Assembly (NCBI RefSeq): GCF_000817735.3
Contig: NZ_JTJC03000008.1
Span: 160,736-224,735, forward strand
From: Scytonema millei VB511283
GTDB taxonomy: Bacteria > Cyanobacteriota > Cyanobacteriia > Cyanobacteriales > Chroococcidiopsidaceae
Reading direction: 5' to 3'
Length of the DNA: 64,000 nt
Shown here piece by piece: positions 26,131-35,601 of this stretch. Below the pieces are notes generated by a model. The model searched no databases. It was not told where the DNA came from and saw nothing but the letters and a program-made list of their open reading frames with translations. The position numbers and the translations under genes are program-made. Each line of letters opens with the position of its first letter. Position 1 is the first letter of the stretch.

Positions 26131-27510
26131 TTAACGCATGGTGACGAATTCTTCAGCGGTAGAGGGATGGATGCCAACAGTAGCATCGAAATCTTTTTTG
26201 GTTGCGCCCATAGTCACGGCGATCGCTACTCCTTGAATAATTTCCGCCGAGTATTCTCCTACCATATGCGCTCCCAAGACTCGTTCGGTCTGAGCATTGA
26301 CAACTAATTTCATCAGCGTCTTATCAGCAGCACCAGTCAAGCTGTGAAATAGGGGACGAAAACGGGCGCGATAGATTTTGACCCCATCTTCACTCAGTTG
26401 GGCGATCGCGTCATCCTCTGTCATGCCGACAGTAGCAGCTTCGGGGGTAGAAAACACCGCTGAGGCAACGGTTTCGTGGTTAAAAGCACGGCGCAGATTG
26501 CCAAATTCCGTATCCGCAAAAGCACGACCTTCACCAATAGCGACAGGAGTGAGATTAATCCGGTCGGTACAGTCACCGACTGCAAAGATATTTGGCTGGG
26601 AAGTTTGACCAAATTCGTTCACCGCGATCGCATTAGTGGTACTGTAGCCTGGACCTTCTAGAGAACTGGGAACTAAATCTATGCCAGCATTTTCTAAGCC
26701 AAGTCCTTCAACATAAGGAGTACGACCAGTTGCAGCTAAAATGACATCGGCAACCACTGGTTCTCGATCCTGCTCGGAAAGAGTCAGCTTTAATCCTTCG
26801 GGAACGCGATCGATCGCCGTAACAACATTATCAGCGATTACATGAATTCCGTGATGAATCATGCCTTGCTGAATTTCATTACGGATGTCGCGATCGAATC
26901 CTCGTAAAATCAAATCTTTGCGAATAATTTGGGTAACTTCGCAACCCAGACCGCGCATAATACAGGCAAACTCCACCCCAATGTAACCCGCTCCAATAAT
27001 CGCTATGTGTTTGGGTTTTTCTGGTAGGTGAAACATTTCATTCGAGGTAATGACATGTTCCATACCTGGAATGTCTGGTTTAATCGGACGACCGCCAACG
27101 GCAATTAAGATTTTTTCAGCCGTGACTTTGCGCCCGTCTACTTCGATCGTGTGGGGATCTACCAAAGCGGCGCGACTGGGAATTAACTCGACTCCAGCTT
27201 TTGCTAAAAAGTTGATATGCAACTGAGAAAGACGGTTCACTTCGTTGTCAATAACAGTGATGAAGTGTTGCCAATCTAAACTTGTCTCGCCAACCTGCCA
27301 GCCATAACCCGCAGCATCGTGAAACAAAGCCGGAAACCGAGAACCGTAGACCATGAGTTTTTTTGGAATACAGCCTCGGACGACACAAGTACCACCAACG
27401 AGACTTTCTTCTGCGATCGCTACCTTTGCACCGTAGCTAGCTGCCCGTTTAGAAGCTGCCAGTCCTCCAGATCCAGCGCCAATGACAAATAAATCGTAGT
27501 CGAATGTCAT
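26131..27510 (-). CDS. gor: Glutathione-disulfide reductase (paralogue 1)
   Basis: An FAD disulfide reductase (459 residues) that reduces oxidised glutathione with NAD(P)H. The FAD site is FVIGAGSGGLAASKRAA; the redox pair is Cys42/Cys47 in GGTCVVRGCIPKK. The nicotinamide-nucleotide site is GAGYIGVEFACIMRGLG, followed by RKDLILRGFD, which keeps the Arg/Lys/Arg set that binds the 2'-phosphate of NADPH in known glutathione reductases. The C-terminal HPSTAEEF supplies the catalytic base of the partner subunit. A very similar gene lies 160 bases upstream in the same orientation. I see no reason to doubt activity. Confidence 0.9.
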   Translation of the reverse strand: MTFDYDLFVIGAGSGGLAASKRAASYGAKVAIAEESLVGGTCVVRGCIPKKLMVYGSRFPALFHDAAGYGWQVGETSLDWQHFITVIDNEVNRLSQLHINFLAKAGVELIPSRAALVDPHTIEVDGRKVTAEKILIAVGGRPIKPDIPGMEHVITSNEMFHLPEKPKHIAIIGAGYIGVEFACIMRGLGCEVTQIIRKDLILRGFDRDIRNEIQQGMIHHGIHVIADNVVTAIDRVPEGLKLTLSEQDREPVVADVILAATGRTPYVEGLGLENAGIDLVPSSLEGPGYSTTNAIAVNEFGQTSQPNIFAVGDCTDRINLTPVAIGEGRAFADTEFGNLRRAFNHETVASAVFSTPEAATVGMTEDDAIAQLSEDGVKIYRARFRPLFHSLTGAADKTLMKLVVNAQTERVLGAHMVGEYSAEIIQGVAIAVTMGATKKDFDATVGIHPSTAEEFVTMR

Positions 27511-27528
27511 GAGTCAATATGTTCCTAT

Positions 27529-27561
27529 GGTAGTTGGTAGTTGGTAGTTGGTAGTTGGTAG
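27529..27561. repeat. Heptamer tract GGTAGTT (about 4-5 units)
   Basis: Head-to-tail TAGTTGG units lie between the two reductase genes. The same unit appears near 58815. Confidence 0.85.
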
Positions 27562-27671
27562 AAAAATTATCTATCACCTATCAACTAATTTGGTCGCGAT
27601 ATTTAAGTTTGTGGTCAGATAAACTGTTGGAATGGGAGGGTATCTAACAGGCGTACTGTACGGGTTTAAAT

Positions 27672-29021
27672 TTAATCTAACAAGAAGAATTCCTCTCCGG
27701 TGGTTGGATGGATGCCAAGGTTTGCGTCAATATCTTGTTTAGCGATGCCTTTTTGGATCGACACTGCCAGACTTTGAATAATCTCAGCAGCATTTTCGCC
27801 TACCATATGAGCGCCTAACACGCGATCGCTGCGCCGATCTACCACTAATTTCATCATCGCCTGCTCAGAGCGATCTGTCATGCTGTAAAACAGGGGTTCA
27901 AATTGGGTGCAGTAGCATTGCACGGCATCGCCAAATTGTTCGCGTGCTTGCGCTTCTGTCAATCCTACAGCAGCAGCTTCAGGACGGGCAACGACAGCGG
28001 TAGGAACGAGAGTGTAATCAATTTGTGGCGATCGCTGGTCAAAAATCATGCGCGCTACTGCCCGACCTTCTGTTCTGGCAACGGGAGTCAATTGCTTGCG
28101 ATTGGTACAATCACCGACAGCAAAGATATGCGCCTGGTTCGTGCGACTATCGGCATCAACCGCGATCGCGCCTTTTTCATCCAATTCTACCCCAGCGTTT
28201 TCTAGACCCAGGTTTTCAGTATTGGGGCTTCTGCCTGTGGCAAAGAGAACGGTATCGACTGTGACGAATTGAGGATCGTCGCCTTCTAAAACAACTTGCA
28301 ATCCTGTAGCACCTTGTTTGATTTCTTTTGCCGTTGTGTTGCCGAGAAATTGAATTCCTCTTTGATTCAATCCCTGCTGTACGGCAGTACGAACATCGTC
28401 ATCAAATCCCGATAAAATTGTTTCATCGCGATCCATTAATGTCACTTCGACACCGAAGGCATTCATCATGCTAGAGAATTCCACGCCAATGTAACCGCCA
28501 CCAACAATTGCTAACTGTCGCGGTAGCTGAGGAAGTTCAAACATTTGACGGGATGTAATTGCATATTCGATCCCTGGAATTTTTGATGGTTTGATGGATT
28601 TGCCACCTACCGCAATAATAATTTTGTCAGCCGTAATTTTGCGTCCGTCGATGTCTACGGTATGTGGATCGATAAAAGTTGCTTGACCTCGAATGACATC
28701 AATTCCCGCCTGTTGAAACTTGTTTAAAAAAGACTGGCGGCGCTGTTCGATTTGTTGATGAACTGAGGCGATAAAATCAGACCAATCAAAGTAGCGATCG
28801 CATTTGCTCCAGCCGTAACTTGCAGCCGCGCGATCGTGTAAGGCAAAATCAGCAGCGTAGACGATAAACTTTTTCGGGATACAACCGCGATTGACGCAAG
28901 TACCGCCAATTGCCTCTCGTTCGGCAATTCCAACGCGGACACCGTAAGTTTTAGCTTGTCTTGCAGCGGCTACTCCCCCAGGACCAGCACCAATGATAAA
29001 CAAGTCATAATCGAAAGCCAT
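27672..29021 (-). CDS. Glutathione-disulfide-reductase-like flavoprotein (paralogue 2)
   Basis: A second FAD disulfide reductase of the same family (449 residues from ATG 29021; an upstream ATG at 29048 adds nine residues that do not fit the family). It keeps the FAD loop FIIGAGPGGVAAARQA, redox Cys42/Cys47 in GGTCVNRGCIPKK and the C-terminal HPTTGEEF. Its pyridine-nucleotide site differs: GGGYIGVEFSSMM is followed by LMDRDETILSGFD. An acidic residue ends the second strand, and the Arg next to GFD is Ser. In the family this acidic pattern favours NADH over NADPH. It could thus have another cofactor or another disulfide substrate. Confidence 0.85.
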   Translation of the reverse strand: MAFDYDLFIIGAGPGGVAAARQAKTYGVRVGIAEREAIGGTCVNRGCIPKKFIVYAADFALHDRAAASYGWSKCDRYFDWSDFIASVHQQIEQRRQSFLNKFQQAGIDVIRGQATFIDPHTVDIDGRKITADKIIIAVGGKSIKPSKIPGIEYAITSRQMFELPQLPRQLAIVGGGYIGVEFSSMMNAFGVEVTLMDRDETILSGFDDDVRTAVQQGLNQRGIQFLGNTTAKEIKQGATGLQVVLEGDDPQFVTVDTVLFATGRSPNTENLGLENAGVELDEKGAIAVDADSRTNQAHIFAVGDCTNRKQLTPVARTEGRAVARMIFDQRSPQIDYTLVPTAVVARPEAAAVGLTEAQAREQFGDAVQCYCTQFEPLFYSMTDRSEQAMMKLVVDRRSDRVLGAHMVGENAAEIIQSLAVSIQKGIAKQDIDANLGIHPTTGEEFFLLD

Positions 29022-29049
29022 AGTGAATTTGAGGAAAAATTTAGGCACA

Positions 29050-29434
29050 AAGCTCTAAACCTATCGGATTCTCGGCTTTATTTCCTCTCTCTGCGGTCTG
29101 TTTTTCCTTTCGATCCCTGCTTGACAAATTTGCCACAACCGCAGTTACAAGCGGTAGCAACGGCAACTGGTTAATTATCGAGCGATCGCGTCTTTCATGT
29201 CTTATCCCACAAACTGCTGTGGAGTTTAGGTGGCGATCGCCTTAAATCTCGGTATAGCATTAGAGTCATTTTTTATATATTTGAGTGTTTTTACGCAAAC
29301 TCGCTATTTTTATATATTTGTTTTTACATAAAACAGACACTATTTGAAGATTAGGTAAAATTACAAATTGTTGAGTAGTCTTTTCAACTTACTTAAACTA
29401 CGATTGTGGCTGAGTATAGCTAACTTATATCTAC
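29050..29434. other. Divergent promoter region, no gene seen
   Basis: About 385 bases between the divergent reductase and ABC transporter genes. It is A/T-rich near 29270-29350, with no ORF bearing a ribosome site and no tandem repeat. Confidence 0.45.
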
Positions 29435-31237
29435 ATGATCGGCTACTTATCTAAGTTTTTTTATATCCTTGCGGGCAAGAGAAGACAACTAATTTTCCTG
29501 ATATTCTTCTTTCTCTTGACTTCTCTCATGGAAGCAATAGGAATTGGACTAGTTGGACCCTTTATTGCCTTGGCAAGCAATCCCCAGGTTATCTATCAAA
29601 ATCCCTGGCTGCATTGGTTTTATACTCAGTCGGGCCTGCAAAATGATAAACATTTTTTATATTTACTAAGTGCAATAACTGTCGGGATTTTATACTTCAA
29701 ATCCGTCCTAAGTTTTTACGGTCAAAAGTATGTATTTCAATTCTCCTTCAAACAGCAAGGCGAACTTTCAGCAAAGTTACTTCGCTCTTATTTAGCAGCA
29801 CCTTACACTTTTCATTTAACCCGAAACTCAGCATTATTAATTCAGAATATTGTCAACGAAACTGATAAATTCTGCACTCATTTTATGCTACCTTTTCTTA
29901 CATCTTTAGCCAATATCACTGTGATATTGGCTTTGATTTTTTTGCTATCGAAGACAAACTTAATAGCAACATTAAGCGTAGCAGCAATTCTTTTACCAGC
30001 CTTTGGTTCGATCTACTTTTTCAGATACAAAATTTCACAATGGGGGCAAGAAGCTTCTGAATCTAACACAGAAATGATTCGGATTATCAATCATGGATTA
30101 GGAGGACTGAAAGAAACACGTATTATTGGTTGTGAATCTTATTTTGAGAATCAAATGAGAGCGCAGATTGATAAATTTGCTTTTGCACTTAGCTCCTTTC
30201 AAGCATTTTCAATTTTACCGCGCATCTTACTGGAAGCTATTCTAGTAACTTTTTTAGTTGGATTTACAATTATATTTTTACTATCTAATCAGAATGCAGA
30301 AAACTTAACTTCTGTTCTGGGTGTTTTTGCAATGGCTTCAATTCGCCTGCTGCCATCAGTCAGTAATACAATCTATGCTTTTGGCATCATGAGAAATAGC
30401 ACTTATTCAGTTGATAAAGTTTATCACGATTTGAAAGAAACAGAAAACCTAGAATTCGAGCGAGGTCAAAAAATACTAGACGAGCTAAGCTTACGCAAGC
30501 TATTTGATTCAAAAAGCTATAGCAGATGCTGTCTGCCATTCGAGCAAGAAATTATTTTAGACAAAATTACTTATCGCTATCCTAGCGCCACAGAAACCAA
30601 TCTCAAAGGAATCTCTTTACACATTAAAAAAGGTCAGTCTATTGGGATAATTGGTAAATCTGGAGCAGGCAAGACAACATTAATTGATGTCATCTTGGGA
30701 CTTTTGACACCAGAAACAGGAGACATTAAAGTTGATAGTAAAACAATATACAACGATCTGCGCTCCTGGCAAAATCTAATTGGCTACATTCCGCAGTCTA
30801 TTTTTCTGATCGATGACACAATTGAGAAAAATATTACTTTTGGTGTTCCAGACGATCTGATTGACAAGCCAAGATTAGAGAAAGCTATTCAGTCAGCTCA
30901 GTTAGAGGAATTGATCGAGCAACTTCCCGATGGAATCAATACAGTCGTTGGCGAACGGGGAGTACGCCTCTCGGGAGGACAACGCCAGCGCATCGGAATT
31001 GCTCGCGTCCTCTATCACGAACGGGAAATTTTGGTGCTAGATGAAGCTACTGCTGCACTGGATCGCGAAACTGAAAGTCTTGTCAGCGAGGCTATTCGCT
31101 CTCTCAGTGGTACTAAAACCATGATTATCATAGCTCACCGTCTTTCTACTCTCGAACATTGCGATCGCGTCTATTCGATTGAAAAAGGTCGAGTCGTTAA
31201 ATCGGGTAGTTATCAAGAAGTTGTTGCGTGCGTATAG
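29435..31237 (+). CDS. ABC exporter (fused permease-ATPase), PglK/MsbA-like
   Basis: A half-transporter with a membrane domain and ATPase in one chain (600 residues), acting as a homodimer in the inner membrane. Five to six membrane helices lie in about 1-320 (first helix LIFLIFFFLLTSLMEAIGIG; MEAIGIG and GPFIALAS resemble PglK-type flippases). The ATPase part has Walker A GKSGAGKTTLIDVIL (near 410), signature RLSGGQRQRIGIARVL, Walker B ILVLDEATAALD and switch His AHRLST. PglK-type proteins flip lipid-linked oligosaccharides, so export of a glycolipid or sugar intermediate is likely but not proven. No glycosyltransferase is directly beside it. Confidence 0.85.
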   Translation: MIGYLSKFFYILAGKRRQLIFLIFFFLLTSLMEAIGIGLVGPFIALASNPQVIYQNPWLHWFYTQSGLQNDKHFLYLLSAITVGILYFKSVLSFYGQKYVFQFSFKQQGELSAKLLRSYLAAPYTFHLTRNSALLIQNIVNETDKFCTHFMLPFLTSLANITVILALIFLLSKTNLIATLSVAAILLPAFGSIYFFRYKISQWGQEASESNTEMIRIINHGLGGLKETRIIGCESYFENQMRAQIDKFAFALSSFQAFSILPRILLEAILVTFLVGFTIIFLLSNQNAENLTSVLGVFAMASIRLLPSVSNTIYAFGIMRNSTYSVDKVYHDLKETENLEFERGQKILDELSLRKLFDSKSYSRCCLPFEQEIILDKITYRYPSATETNLKGISLHIKKGQSIGIIGKSGAGKTTLIDVILGLLTPETGDIKVDSKTIYNDLRSWQNLIGYIPQSIFLIDDTIEKNITFGVPDDLIDKPRLEKAIQSAQLEELIEQLPDGINTVVGERGVRLSGGQRQRIGIARVLYHEREILVLDEATAALDRETESLVSEAIRSLSGTKTMIIIAHRLSTLEHCDRVYSIEKGRVVKSGSYQEVVACV

Positions 31238-31319
31238 ATTCTCAAAAGAGCTAGCGATCGAGTATTTGCCTTAAGTTAGGAGATCTTTATAAAGTAAATA
31301 TAGAGAGACTTTTGGAGAG

Positions 31320-31718
31320 ATGACGATCGTGGCACAGGCTAGAAATGTTCTCGGTAGCGAACTGAAAACTTGTTGCAGCGCTCCTATGACTGGGTATTAC
31401 CGTGATGGTAAATGTAATACTGGTGCAGGCGATTATGGAGCGCATGTCGTTTGCGCAGAACTAACGGCAGAGTTCTTGAATTTTACCAAGTCACAGGGAA
31501 ACGATCTCAGCACGCCCGTACCTGAGTTTAACTTCCCTGGCTTAAAACCAGGCGATCGCTGGTGCTTGTGTGCTTCTCGTTGGAAAGAAGCTCTAGATTC
31601 TGGTGTTGCACCGCCAATAATTTTACAGTCAACTCATGCATCGGCACTAGAATACGTTTCTCTGAGCGAACTCAGGCAGCACGCTCTCGATCGCGATACA
31701 ACTAATATGTCTGAATAA
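31320..31718 (+). CDS. DUF2237 family protein
   Basis: A 132-residue soluble protein of the DUF2237 family, of unknown function and widespread in bacteria. Recognised by NVLGSELKTCCSAPMTGYYR near the N-terminus, GDYGAHVVCAELTAEFLNF, PGDRWCLCASRWKEAL and VAPPIILQSTHASALEYVSL. The conserved Cys pairs (CC and WCLC) suggest metal or thiol chemistry, which is inference only. ATG 31320 is only two bases from a GGAG, so GTG 31329 (three codons in) may be the real start. It follows the ABC transporter by about 80 bases in the same direction. Confidence 0.85.
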   Translation: MTIVAQARNVLGSELKTCCSAPMTGYYRDGKCNTGAGDYGAHVVCAELTAEFLNFTKSQGNDLSTPVPEFNFPGLKPGDRWCLCASRWKEALDSGVAPPIILQSTHASALEYVSLSELRQHALDRDTTNMSE

Positions 31719-31734
31719 CACGTCAATCTATTCT

Positions 31735-32475
31735 CTACTCTCTTGCGATTCGCCACTCGCCAGTCATAGAAGTTGGGGTGGGACAAGTCTTTTGATTAAA
31801 ATCACACTTGTAGATGAATGGTTCCTGCCAGTGTAAAGGAATTTCTAGCAAGTCTCGCGTCCCAGTCATCCCCTGCCCGATAAAGAGTAATAGCGCGATC
31901 GAATTTAAAATAGCATGGACGATCCGCCAGCGATGGGAGCGATCCTGATAGATATCTTGCATAATTGCTAAGGAAAAAATCATTAGCATTGCTGCTGTCA
32001 GTCCGATGTAGAAATGAGAGATAAACCATTCGTTATCGCGACGGAAGACACCTTCTTGGAAACCTAGAATTACCAAGCCCATTCCTGTCAAAGTGGCAAA
32101 CACTCCCCGCCAAAGTTTCTGTTTAGCGCGGTAAAGCAACACCAAAGAGGCTATGGTTGCACCAAACATCAGGGTGATGAAGATAACTTGAAAAGGGTTT
32201 TTACTCCAGATTTGGTTAGTTGCAATATGACTAAAAATGGGACGGGCAAGTCCCACAAGTGCCAATCCTACCACGCCCCCAGCCAACCACTTGCCGAATT
32301 TATTATGTTCTGTGCCAACTGTCGGGGGAATTTTACTTTTATCGCCCCCTTTAGCTTGCAATCGGCGCTGGCGCGTCTGCCATGCGAAGTTAGCCACGAT
32401 TCCAATTAAAGGAAAAATGAAGGTAACGGCGATCGCGGGATGCAAAAGTCTCCAAGCATCGAGTAAGTCTACCAT
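31735..32475 (-). CDS. DUF4079 multi-spanning membrane protein
   Basis: A membrane protein of the cyanobacterial DUF4079 family with unknown function, distantly reminiscent of cytochrome b561-type four-helix proteins. Five to six hydrophobic segments are visible (LHPAIAVTFIFPLIGIVANF; AGGVVGLALVGLA; VIFITLMFGATIASLVLLY; GVFATLTGMGLVILGF; FYIGLTAAMLMIFSLAIM; IVHAILNSIALLLFIGQG). Conserved His residues occur in LLHPAIA, SHFYIG and WRIVHAIL and could bind haem; this is inference. MVDLLDAWRLLHPA from 32475 is the likely start; the frame is also open from 32493. It is convergent with the DUF2237 gene. Confidence 0.82.
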   Translation of the reverse strand: MVDLLDAWRLLHPAIAVTFIFPLIGIVANFAWQTRQRRLQAKGGDKSKIPPTVGTEHNKFGKWLAGGVVGLALVGLARPIFSHIATNQIWSKNPFQVIFITLMFGATIASLVLLYRAKQKLWRGVFATLTGMGLVILGFQEGVFRRDNEWFISHFYIGLTAAMLMIFSLAIMQDIYQDRSHRWRIVHAILNSIALLLFIGQGMTGTRDLLEIPLHWQEPFIYKCDFNQKTCPTPTSMTGEWRIARE

Positions 32476-32499
32476 ACAAAACCTCTGCAACAATAATGA

Positions 32500-32921
32500 G
32501 TTTAATGTGCTAGTCCACTAACAAATGTATGTGGGTTGCAGTATACCCCCATTACTGAAGCCAATCCCGATCGCGATCGAGTTTGAGATGATTCTTGATG
32601 CACCGTAATTTGCTACTGCTGTTGCGAGAGTGCATCTAGGGGCGCTTGAGCAATATAACTTACCCGTGAGGGAACTTCAGCTATTGCTCTACGGTCATAG
32701 AACTATCTGAATATCCGATTCTTTTTCTACGGCATAACATCGAGTTATTGCTGGTAGATCTCTATTGGAACAGTTAGGAGCAAACAAAATTTCAACTACT
32801 AGCTAAAACTTGACATAATAAACGATAATAAAAATTATAATTATTTTACAATTGTGTTACCTAACATGGATTGCTAACAACAATCTAGTGGATTTGTTAG
32901 GAAAATTATTGGGTAGTAGGA
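32500..32921. other. 420-base spacer upstream of the first GT2 synthase
   Basis: A/T-rich towards the synthase start, with a TTGACA near 32811 and A/T-rich sequence after it. No spacing to a -10 box is convincing. No ORF or RNA gene seen. Confidence 0.4.
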
Positions 32922-35195
32922 ATGACAGTTTCTCAGATTAAAAGTCAGGGGATAGAGCAGAGAGAACTCAGGCGCGTGAGGCGATCGCGTCTCGCTACGC
33001 TAGTTATGCTCAGTATTGTGGCATTTTCTAGCCTGATAGTTGGAGGATGGTTTGCCGGAGAAGGCACAATTACTTCGATTTTTTTACAATTGCAAAATTT
33101 TCAAAATAATCCTCCTTTTTGGTTAGAAGTACCAATGCTATCAGGAGGATATTTACTAGCTCCCACAATTGTTTTACTCCTAATTGTGATGCTAGTTATG
33201 CGAATTTCTCCCCAACCGAAACGATGGTCGCGACAAATTGTAGTAGCGATATTACTGCTGCTGACTATCCGTTATATTATTTGGCGATCGCTAACTACCC
33301 TCAATCTTGCTACTCCCCTCAATGGTGTATTTAGTCTGGGACTATTATTTTTAGAATTTATAGTATTAACCAGCAGTACAATTCAACTATTTTTAATGTT
33401 GAATGTCAAAGACCGCAGCCGCGAAGCCGACCGCTTTGCTGTAGCCGTGCTTGACGGTAGTTTTGCCCCAACAGTTGATATTTTAATTCCTACTTATAAC
33501 GAGCCTACTTTTATCCTCAGACGGACTATTATCGGTTGCCAAGCCCTGGAATATCCGTATAAAAAAATCTACTTACTTGACGATACGCGCCGACCGGAAG
33601 TCAAAGATTTAGCTAGAGAGTTGGGCTGTCAATATTTAACTCGTTCCGATAATAAGCACGCTAAAGCAGGTAACTTAAATCATGCGATCGCCAAAACTCA
33701 AGGCGAATTAATTGTTGTCTTTGATGCCGATTTTGTCCCAACTAAAAACTTTCTCACTCGAACTGTTGGTTTTTTCCAAAACGAAAAAATTGCTTTAATT
33801 CAAACACCCCAAAGTTTTTATAACGCCGATCCAATCGCCCGTAATTTAGGGTTAGAAGATGCAGTTACCCCAGAAGAAGAAGTTTTTTATCGTCAAATTC
33901 AGCCAATTAGAGACGGATCTGATAGCGTCATTTGTGCTGGTACTTCTTTTGTCGTCAGACGCAAAGCGCTACAAGCTGCTGGCGGTTTTGTCACAGATTC
34001 TTTGAGCGAAGATTACTTTACAGGAATTCGTTTATCAGCTCAGGGTTATCGATTAATTTATTTAGATGAAAAACTCAGTGCGGGTTTAGCAGCCGAAAAC
34101 ATCGCCGCTCATGCTACGCAGCGGATCAGATGGGCGCAAGGGACGTTACAAGCATTTTTTATCGACGCAAACCCTTTAACAATCAAAGGATTGCGACCTT
34201 TACAAAGAATTGCGCATTTAGAAGGATTATTGCATTGGTTCACTAGTATTTCCCGGGTTGGGTTTTTATTTATGCCGCTTGCCTATTCATTTCTAGGAGT
34301 GATTCCACTCAGGGCAACAGCAACCGAATTGTTATACTTCTTTTTGCCCTACTATTTAGTTCAACTCTCAGTATTTGCTTGGTTGAATCACCGCTCGCGC
34401 TCGGCTTTACTATCAGATATATACTCTTTAGTTTTATGCTTTCCCTTGGCTTTGACTGTAATTCAAGTCATGTTAAGACCGTTCGCCAAAGGATTTAAAG
34501 TCACTCCAAAAGGACAACAGCGCGATCGCTTTTCATTTAATTGGAAACTAGCTTCACCTTTAATTATTTTGTTTGCGATCACAGCTATCAGTCTGTGGCG
34601 CAACTTAGGAATGTCTATGGCCAAAGCAGAATGGGCAACAACAGTACCATTAGAAATTGCTCAACAAATTCGAGGTATTGGTTTGGGTTGGCTGTGGAGT
34701 GGCTACAACTTAATTATGTTGGGTATTGCAATTTTAATTCTGCTTGACGCTCCCAAGCCAGATGTTTACGATTGGTTTGCTCTCCGGCGAACAGTAAGGT
34801 GCAATATTCAAGGGGAAAATTATTGGGGAGTCACGACGATGATTTCTGAAGTTGGAGCGGAAATTGCTTTGACACAAAAAGCAATAATTTCAGCAGCAGA
34901 AATGCAGCCAGTCACGTTAGAAATTATGGAGGAAGGAGTAAAATTAACTGGTGAAGTCATTCGGACTGGATTTCAAAATGAATTTCCTACAGTTAGGGTC
35001 ATGTTTCAACAACTCAATCTCAGCCAACATCGCCGCTTAGTAGAAATGTTATTTTGTCGCCCTGGACAATGGAAGCGCCATAACACGCCAGGGGAATTCA
35101 AATCGATTTTACTGATTCTGAAAATTCTATTCCGACCGCGAATCATATTCGATCGCAATATAGATGTCAATGCGATCGCAGTTTCTCAAGGATAG
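32922..35195 (+). CDS. Cellulose-synthase-like GT2 glycosyltransferase with PilZ domain (synthase 1)
   Basis: An inner-membrane processive glycosyltransferase of family 2 (757 residues), BcsA/CesA-like. Membrane helices lie in about 20-160 and 410-600, flanking the catalytic domain. Motifs: DDTRRPE (near 220), DAD (DADF near 268), QTPQSFYN, SED in the position of TED (near 362) and QRIRW (near 400). The C-terminal PilZ-type domain (about 620-715) begins with RRTVRCNIQGENYWG, so cyclic-di-GMP control is plausible, but the RxxxR motif is weak (RRTVR). It has no adjacent bcsB, adaptor or hydrolase gene. It is a paralogue of the synthase at 53037. Confidence 0.87.
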   Translation: MTVSQIKSQGIEQRELRRVRRSRLATLVMLSIVAFSSLIVGGWFAGEGTITSIFLQLQNFQNNPPFWLEVPMLSGGYLLAPTIVLLLIVMLVMRISPQPKRWSRQIVVAILLLLTIRYIIWRSLTTLNLATPLNGVFSLGLLFLEFIVLTSSTIQLFLMLNVKDRSREADRFAVAVLDGSFAPTVDILIPTYNEPTFILRRTIIGCQALEYPYKKIYLLDDTRRPEVKDLARELGCQYLTRSDNKHAKAGNLNHAIAKTQGELIVVFDADFVPTKNFLTRTVGFFQNEKIALIQTPQSFYNADPIARNLGLEDAVTPEEEVFYRQIQPIRDGSDSVICAGTSFVVRRKALQAAGGFVTDSLSEDYFTGIRLSAQGYRLIYLDEKLSAGLAAENIAAHATQRIRWAQGTLQAFFIDANPLTIKGLRPLQRIAHLEGLLHWFTSISRVGFLFMPLAYSFLGVIPLRATATELLYFFLPYYLVQLSVFAWLNHRSRSALLSDIYSLVLCFPLALTVIQVMLRPFAKGFKVTPKGQQRDRFSFNWKLASPLIILFAITAISLWRNLGMSMAKAEWATTVPLEIAQQIRGIGLGWLWSGYNLIMLGIAILILLDAPKPDVYDWFALRRTVRCNIQGENYWGVTTMISEVGAEIALTQKAIISAAEMQPVTLEIMEEGVKLTGEVIRTGFQNEFPTVRVMFQQLNLSQHRRLVEMLFCRPGQWKRHNTPGEFKSILLILKILFRPRIIFDRNIDVNAIAVSQG

Positions 35196-35227
35196 ATGTT
35201 AGTTGACGGTAAACGCTACGCTACACT

Positions 35228-35243
35228 CCGTGAAGACGGTTGA
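35228..35243. repeat. 16-mer CCGTGAAGACGGTTGA (copy 1)
   Basis: It contains the mini-hairpin CCGT-GAAG-ACGG. An identical copy lies inside the TolC coding region at 50487-50502. Both adjoin TTGACGG-type heptamers. Confidence 0.6.
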
Positions 35244-35272
35244 CAGCTAACTGTGAACTGATAACTAAATAG

Positions 35273-35530
35273 TTACCATTTGAGAAAAGCCGCCTCAAGT
35301 CCTTGTTCGCGTCTAATCTTGCCATCTTTTTCAAACCAGGCTACCACCTGTTCTGCGGTTAAATCTTCCATTTTTACGCCGTAGTCTTCGGCTATATGTT
35401 TCAACAGCCGCAGCGATGAAACTGTCAGTCTGGTTAAAAACTTTTCTGGAGAAGAAAGCAAGGCTGCATCTACCTTGGCTGACTCTTCCGTCGAGAGAAA
35501 TTGCATTGAAGGTTGTTGGTCTAGATTCAT
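35273..35530 (-). CDS. Small conserved cyanobacterial-type protein next to sufR
   Basis: An 85-residue soluble, helical protein of unknown function. It contains FLTRLTVSSLRLLKHIAEDY and a segment MEDLTAEQVVAWFEKDG that resembles a short helical domain. It lies about 60 bases downstream of sufR in the same direction and may be cotranscribed. The frame is open from 35542, but the first residues (MTNN) there are encoded by a heptamer-like repeat. I prefer ATG 35530. A role in Fe-S biology is possible from position only. Confidence 0.7.
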   Translation of the reverse strand: MNLDQQPSMQFLSTEESAKVDAALLSSPEKFLTRLTVSSLRLLKHIAEDYGVKMEDLTAEQVVAWFEKDGKIRREQGLEAAFLKW

Positions 35531-35569
35531 GTTATTTGTCATTGGTCATTGGCGAGTATTGTCTTCTGA

Positions 35570-35601
35570 CTTACGACTTACGACTTACGACTTACGACTT
35601 C
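35570..35601. repeat. Heptamer tract ACTTACG (about 4 units)
   Basis: ACTTACG units (complement of GTAAGTC-type) end inside the 3' end of sufR, so the sufR C-terminus is close to or within repeat DNA. Confidence 0.8.

Noticed and set aside
32811..32845. TTGACA/TATAAT pair upstream of synthase 1
   Set aside because: The spacing between the boxes is 20 bases, too long for a convincing promoter.
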